Of a DNA stretch of 64,000 nucleotides, positions 59,185 through 64,000 are shown one piece after another. Made by a program: the position numbers and the translations under genes. The DNA lies in assembly GCF_007859935.1 (NCBI RefSeq), contig NZ_SJPO01000010.1:156001-220000 (forward strand), given 5' to 3'. Within the stretch, counting starts at the first letter, position 1. Each line of letters begins with the position of its first letter. The DNA is from Posidoniimonas polymericola. GTDB taxonomy: Bacteria; Planctomycetota; Planctomycetia; Pirellulales; Lacipirellulaceae. Under the pieces are notes generated by a model. That model was not told the DNA's origin. It ran no database searches and saw only the letters and a program-made list of their open reading frames with translations.

Positions 59185-60909
59185 ATGAGCGAAGCCGAAG
59201 AAAAGCTGTCCGCCGTTGAAGGCATCAAGTCCGAGAGCAACTACCTGCGTGGCAACATCGCCGAAGAGCTGGTGGATGGGAACCCCAACCTGGGGAAGGA
59301 CACGATCCAGCTGATCAAGTTCCACGGCTCCTACGAGCAGGACGACCGCGACCGCCGCAAGGAAGCCAAAGAGAAGAAGATCGCCGGCGGCAAGTACTAC
59401 AGCTACATGATCCGCATCGCGATGCCGGGCGGCCTGATCAGCAGCCCGCAGCTGCTCGCGCAGCTCGACCTGTGCGACGAGGTCGGCAACAGCACCCTGC
59501 GGGTGACGACCCGTCAGGGCTTGCAGCTGCACGGCGTGCTGAAGGGGAACCTGAAGAAGGTGATCCGGCGGATCAACGAGGTCGGCCTGACCACCATCGC
59601 CGCCTGCGGCGACGTCCGCCGCAACGTGATGTGCTCGCCGGCGCCCTACAAAAACAACCCGGTCTACGACCAGCTGCAGGCGATGGCCGACAAGGTTGCC
59701 GACGAGACCATGCCCCGCACCACGGCCTACCACGAGCTGTGGCTGACCGATGAGAACGGCGAGAAGACGCTGGCCGCCGGCGGGGCCCCGAAGGACGACG
59801 AGCCGCTCTACGGCGCGACCTACCTGCCCCGCAAGTTCAAGATGGGCGTCGCGCTGCCGGGCGACAACTCGGCCGACGTCTACTCGCAGGACATCGGCAT
59901 GCTCGGCATCGTTGAGCAAACCAGCGAGGGCGACACGGTGGTCGGCTACAACTTTGTCGTCGGTGGCGGCTTCGGCGTCACGCCCTCAGCCGCCAAAACC
60001 TTTGCCCGCGTCGCCACGCCGTTGGGCTACGTGCCGGCCGACAAGGTCGTGGACGTCGTCAAGGCGGTGATGAAGGTCCAGCGCGACTACGGCAACCGCA
60101 GCGACCGCAAGCGGGCCCGCATGAAGTACCTGATCCACGACTGGGGCATGGACAAGTTCAAGCAGAAGGTCGAGGAGTACCTGGGCGATGCGATCGAAGA
60201 CTCCCGCCCGATGGTCGTCAACGGCCACGACGACGGCATGGGCTGGCGCGAGCAGGGCGACGGCCTGTGGTTCTACGGCCTGAACATCGAGAACGGCCGC
60301 ATCAAGGACGAGGGCGACTACCGCCTGAAGTCGGCCCTGCGTGAGATCTGCACCACGCTCGCCCCGCCGATGCGGATGACGCCGCACCAAGGCGTCATCT
60401 TCTGCGACATCAAGCCGGAGGACAAAGAGCGGCTGGAGTCGATCCTCAAGTCGCACGGCGTGCCGCTCACCGACGAGTTTACCACCGTCCGCCGCTGGTC
60501 GATGGCGTGCCCGGCCCTGCCGCTGTGCGGCCTGGCGGTTACCGAGAGCGAACGGGTGCTTCCCAGCATGATGGACGACCTCGAGAGCGAGCTCGACACG
60601 CTTGGCCTGTCCGATGCCCGGTTCACGACCCGCATGACCGGCTGCCCGAACGGCTGTGCGCGGCCGTACAACTCGGACATCGGACTCGTCGGCAAAACCA
60701 AGGGCAAGTACACGCTGTTCCTGGGCGGCCGCGTCGAGGGCGACCGCCTGAACTGGATCTACAAGGACCTGGTCCCCGAGGAGGACGTCGTGTCGACCCT
60801 GAAGCCGGTCCTCGAGCACTACAAGCAGGGACGCAACGACGGCGAGTCGTTCGGCGACTACTGCGACCGGATCGGCAAGGACGACCTGCTCGCCGCCTGC
60901 GACGCCTGA
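59185..60909 (+). CDS. Ferredoxin-type nitrite/sulfite reductase (sirohaem-[4Fe-4S])
   Basis: A 574-residue enzyme reducing sulfite to sulfide (or nitrite to ammonia). Two ferredoxin-like halves are present: GGLISSPQLLAQLDLCDEVG and RVTTRQGLQLHGVLKGNLKK in the first; LRMTPHQG-type repeat (MRMTPHQGVIFCDI) in the second. The sirohaem and cluster cysteines are Cys442, Cys448 (MACPALPLCGLA), Cys487 and Cys491 (TGCPNGCARPY). RRNVMCSPAPYKNNPVYDQL is typical of the sulfite reductase subgroup, so sulfite reductase is favoured. No other sulfur gene is adjacent. No clear Shine-Dalgarno. Confidence 0.9.
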   Translation: MSEAEEKLSAVEGIKSESNYLRGNIAEELVDGNPNLGKDTIQLIKFHGSYEQDDRDRRKEAKEKKIAGGKYYSYMIRIAMPGGLISSPQLLAQLDLCDEVGNSTLRVTTRQGLQLHGVLKGNLKKVIRRINEVGLTTIAACGDVRRNVMCSPAPYKNNPVYDQLQAMADKVADETMPRTTAYHELWLTDENGEKTLAAGGAPKDDEPLYGATYLPRKFKMGVALPGDNSADVYSQDIGMLGIVEQTSEGDTVVGYNFVVGGGFGVTPSAAKTFARVATPLGYVPADKVVDVVKAVMKVQRDYGNRSDRKRARMKYLIHDWGMDKFKQKVEEYLGDAIEDSRPMVVNGHDDGMGWREQGDGLWFYGLNIENGRIKDEGDYRLKSALREICTTLAPPMRMTPHQGVIFCDIKPEDKERLESILKSHGVPLTDEFTTVRRWSMACPALPLCGLAVTESERVLPSMMDDLESELDTLGLSDARFTTRMTGCPNGCARPYNSDIGLVGKTKGKYTLFLGGRVEGDRLNWIYKDLVPEEDVVSTLKPVLEHYKQGRNDGESFGDYCDRIGKDDLLAACDA

Positions 60910-61082
60910 GCCGGCTGCCCGCGGCCTGCTGCCCCAAGTCCGCTGCGTAAGAACCACACGCGCTGCGTACCCACCGCACATTGTGTAAGTCTGCGAGGCC
61001 TGGGAGGTCTGCGGCGACGATTCATGGCAACTGAACCCGCGCACCGATGCGCGGCGTGAGTTTCCATGGAGGGGTAGGCCGG

Positions 61083-63134
61083 ATGACTGGGCAGATCACG
61101 AGGCGGTGCGCAGCCATTACGCTGATAGGAACGCTAGCCGCGTTCTCGGTCGCGTCTGCGGCCGAGCCCGCCCTGCAGCAACCCGAAGACGTCGAGGGCA
61201 TCGAGCCGAGCCCGTCCGACGACGACCCACTCGCCGGCGGCGAAGACCTGCTCAACCTGGACCTTGACCAGCTGGCCCGAGCGGACGTGAAGGTCACGGC
61301 GCTGGGCGAGGTGGGGCTCGACACGGTCGTGAGCACCGTGTCGCGCACGGACACGTCGGTCCGCCAGACCCCTTCGGCGGTCTACGTCCTCACCCAGGAA
61401 ATGATCCATCGGTCCGGCGCACGCAATGTGATGGAGGCGCTGCGCACGGTACCCGGGTTGCACGTCGCGCGGATCAACGCAAACGCTTGGGCGATCAGCA
61501 TCCGCGGGTTCAACGGCTCTTTCGCCGACAAGCTGCTCGTGCAGATTGATGGGCGGCCGATCTACAATCAGTTCTTTAGCGGGGTGTTTTGGGAGCTTCA
61601 ACTGATCCCGCTGCAGGACATCGAGCGGATCGAGGTGATCCGCGGCTCCGGCGGCGCCGTGTGGGGCGCCAACGCGGTGAACGGCGTCATCAACGTCGTT
61701 ACGAAGGACTCCCGCGACACCACAGGCGTGTTCGCCGAGGGAGGCGGCGGCAACGAGCACCGTTCGTTCAGCCACGCGCGTGTCGGCGGACAGATCGGAA
61801 AGAATGCGAATTACCGCGTGTACGGCGCTCAGATCGACGAGGATTCGGGCCTTGTGCCGCTAGGCGACCCGGCGGACGCCCGGCGTGGCACGCAGGTCGG
61901 CTTCCGTCTCGATTGGCGGCCCAACTGCGACGACACAATCACTCTGCAGGGCGACCTGGCGGACGTCACTCAGGGTGTCGGCGCCCCCGGCAACGAGAAC
62001 TCGCTCGGCAACATCCTCTGGCGGTGGAACCGTCAGATCGACGACGACACCGACTGGTCGGTGCAGGCGTACTACGACCGGCTAAAGGTAGACTACGGGC
62101 CGGGCTCGCTGCTGGCCGACGTCGTGTGGCAGAATTCCACCGACCTCGACGCCAAGCTTCACAAGGTGCTTGGTGCTCACGAATGGGTGTGCGGTATCGG
62201 GTACCGGAACTACGAGACGTTCAACGCGTCGGGCCCCGGCCAGGCGCTCGACTTTGAGCCCGACAAGGACGTCTTTGACAGCGTCAGCTAATTTGTTCAG
62301 GACACGGTCACGCTGAGCGACGACCTGCTGTTCCTGACCCTTGGCTGCAAGTTCGAACACAACGGCTTCGTCGGCTTCCTGTACCAGCCGGCCGCCAAGC
62401 TGGCGATGACTCCAGACGAGCGGACCAGCTTGTGGGCGTCGGTCTCGCGATCGGTGCGTACGCCGTCGGTAACGAACCGAGACATCCGGTTCATAGCGCC
62501 ACTTGGGGGCGGCCAATTCCTGCGTGTCAACGGTTCTCGAGCGACGACTGAGGAGCAGGCAATCACCTACGAACTAGGAATGCGCCGGCAGCCGACCGAG
62601 CGGTTTTACTGGGATTTTGCCGCGTACTTTACCCGCTACGAAGACCTGATCAAGACCGTGCCGACCGGCGTTACACCGCCGTTTGTGAATGGGGTGTTCG
62701 CCAACTACGCAGCCGCAGATACCTACGGAGCCGAGATCTGGGGGACCTACGAAGCCTCAGACCGGCAGCGATTCAGGGCCTCGTACTCGTTCTACCGAGA
62801 GGTTTTCGATGAGCGTGGCGTCAACGCTTTTGATCTGCTGAATGTCTCAGGGACCTACCCGGGAAGCATGGCGAACCTCGTTTCCTCGACCGACCTCACC
62901 GAGTGCGTAACCCTCGACACGACGATTCGTTATGTCGATTCGCTGGCCAGGGTGGGCTCCTACGTGGAGATGGATGTCCGACTCGGTTGGCGACTCCGCA
63001 ACGGCATGGAGGCCGCGCTTGTCGGCCAGAACCTGCTGCAACCAAGCCACACCGAGTTTGTTGAACCGTCACGCGTCAATTCGACGACCGACGTGCAGCG
63101 CGGCGTGTTCGGCGTGCTGAGCTGTGGCTACTGA
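61083..63134 (+). pseudogene. TonB-dependent receptor interrupted by one in-frame TAA
   Basis: The frame runs 684 codons but has a TAA at codon 403 (62289-62291). Before it: a signal peptide (AAITLIGTLAAFSVASA), then a plug domain (TPSAVYVLTQEMIHRSGARN; GFNGSFADKLLVQIDGRPIY; DIERIEVIRGSGGAVWGANA). After it, in the same frame: FVQDTVTLSDDLLFLTLGCK, WASVSRSVRTPS and LVGQNLLQPSHTEFVEPSRV, the expected rest of the barrel. The homology is continuous, with S-stop-FVQD where homologues have S-x-FVQD. GGAGG lies upstream of the ATG. Without read-through the product lacks about half of its barrel strands, so it should not function. Recent nonsense mutation, sequencing error or recoding are the options. 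Confidence 0.9.
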
Positions 63135-63155
63135 CCGCTGTGACGCGGGGCGGTT

Positions 63156-63977
63156 CTAAGGAGTCTTTTCCAGCTGCTCCCGCAGCCACGCGGGCCGGTT
63201 GGTCGTGATGCCGAGCGCGCCGAGCTCGCGGAAGTACCGCGCGTCCGCCGCGTCGTCGATGGTCCACACATGGAACTCGCGAATGCCAGCCTCCTGGAGG
63301 AAGCCGGCGTCGAGCACCTCGGGGACCCCCTGGAAGCCGACGCCGTCGACCGACGCTCGGCGGACCGACTCGCCCACCTCGCCGACCGTGGGGGTCCAAG
63401 CCCCTTGTTTCTTCTTGATGCCGGTCAGCCAGTGGCACTTCACTTCGGGCAGCCGGCGTTTACAAGCGGCAATGGTCGCCTCGTTGAACGCGATCACGAC
63501 CAACTTGTCGTGGGCAAACCCGGCGTCGCCGAGCTCAGACAAGAACGGGTCGACGATCTCGGGCCCGGTTTTCAGCTCGACGACGGCTCTGCCCCCTGCC
63601 GGCACGGTCGCCAGCATCTCTTCTAGTGTGGGGGGGTGCTCGCCGGCGAACTCCGGCGCCTTCCACTTCCCGACGTCCAGCGAGCGGATCTCGTCGAACG
63701 TCAGGTCGACTACCTTCCGTGGGTCCCCGGACACACGTTTCATGTCGTAGTCGTGGACACAGATCAGCCGGCGGTCTTTGGTGAGGTGGAAGTCGCCCTC
63801 GATCCCGTCGGCGCCCTGCCGCCAGGCGAGCTCGAACGAGGCCAGGGTGTTCTCCGGCGCGTCGTGCGAGGCGCCGCGGTGGCCGACAATGATCTGTGCG
63901 CCCGACAGAGAAGTCATCACGCCTACCCCGGCTAACGCTAACAGGATCGGAAAAAGACTTAAGCGGCTGCGTGTCAT
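63156..63977 (-). CDS. Exported glycerophosphodiester phosphodiesterase
   Basis: A 273-residue protein with a signal peptide (SLFPILLALAGVGVMTSLSG). The GDPD core is clear: VGHRGASHDAPENTLASFEL (His of the HR motif), GADGIEGDFHLTKDRRLICV (acidic pair, normally E-x-D) and HDYDMKRVSG, then VVELKTGPEIVDPFLSELG and FHVWTIDDAADARYFRELGA. It hydrolyses glycerophosphodiesters to glycerol-3-phosphate in the periplasm. ATG 63977 is chosen over GTG 63992. The 3' end lies 21 bases from the TonB receptor stop (convergent). Confidence 0.93.
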   Translation of the reverse strand: MTRSRLSLFPILLALAGVGVMTSLSGAQIIVGHRGASHDAPENTLASFELAWRQGADGIEGDFHLTKDRRLICVHDYDMKRVSGDPRKVVDLTFDEIRSLDVGKWKAPEFAGEHPPTLEEMLATVPAGGRAVVELKTGPEIVDPFLSELGDAGFAHDKLVVIAFNEATIAACKRRLPEVKCHWLTGIKKKQGAWTPTVGEVGESVRRASVDGVGFQGVPEVLDAGFLQEAGIREFHVWTIDDAADARYFRELGALGITTNRPAWLREQLEKTP

Positions 63978-64000
63978 CACGTTCCACCCCACTCACTTGT

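Noticed and set aside
60910..61082. Possible riboswitch upstream of the TonB receptor
   Set aside because: No cobalamin-box, TPP, FMN or other consensus element could be recognised; only short local stems.

Overview
The window looks like chromosome of a GC-rich planctomycete, most likely a Pirellulales/Lacipirellulaceae-type bacterium. The evidence is lineage-typical content: DUF1559 pilin-like and DUF1598 proteins, PEP-CTERM proteins carrying dockerin-like repeats, a DUF11-repeat lipoprotein, an NPYKSP-type membrane protein, mixed use of strong Shine-Dalgarno sites and SD-less starts, and alternative TTG/GTG starts. Outer-membrane functions (LptD homologue, secretin, TonB receptor, ExbD pair, Lol-type ABC transporter) indicate a diderm envelope. 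No rRNA, tRNA, CRISPR array, integrase, transposase or prophage was found. This is mostly ordinary chromosome with some accessory traits and many small palindromic repeats.

Layout. 1-6.8 kb: the end of a GCS2-type carboxylate-amine ligase, a cytochrome c'-like protein, a long structured intergenic region leading to an ECF-type sigma factor, a DUF423 membrane protein, a SHOCT protein, and a transglutaminase next to an Anbu-type proteasome homologue. 6.8-17 kb (minus strand): a type IV pilus/type II secretion-like module made of a PilM-PilN-like fusion, two membrane proteins full of GGEFGG repeats, and a large TPR-secretin. 17-21.5 kb: a GH38-like protein, cmk and plsC. 21.5-23.7 kb (minus strand): a cassette of six small membrane/stress proteins (CsbD-like, holin-X-like, tail-anchored peptides). 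24-32 kb: AI-2E transporter, Cys-rich protein, DUF1559, two PEP-CTERM proteins, dienelactone hydrolase, DUF1598.

32-45.7 kb: DUF11 lipoprotein, stand-alone LigD phosphoesterase domain, Lol-like ABC transporter, a small lipoprotein, a sorbosone/glucose dehydrogenase-like exoprotein, lysS, an ExbD-ExbD-TPR group and two small secreted proteins. 46-52 kb: DNA topoisomerase VI subunits B and A, separated by a small coupled gene pair (possible toxin-antitoxin) and an ExoD-family protein, then a Uma2 nuclease, a membrane protein and a diacylglycerol kinase-like protein. 52.5-64 kb: LptD, a class IV aminotransferase, folD, pgpA, sulfite reductase, a TonB-dependent receptor broken by one in-frame TAA, and a glycerophosphodiester phosphodiesterase.

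The strongest leads are the GGEFGG-rich secretin/pilus module, the bacterial topoisomerase VI locus with inserted genes, the tail-anchored stress cassette, the single-codon break in the TonB receptor, and several long palindromes, including a 28-bp perfect one at 55879-55906. All product names come from reading motifs by eye; no database search was run.
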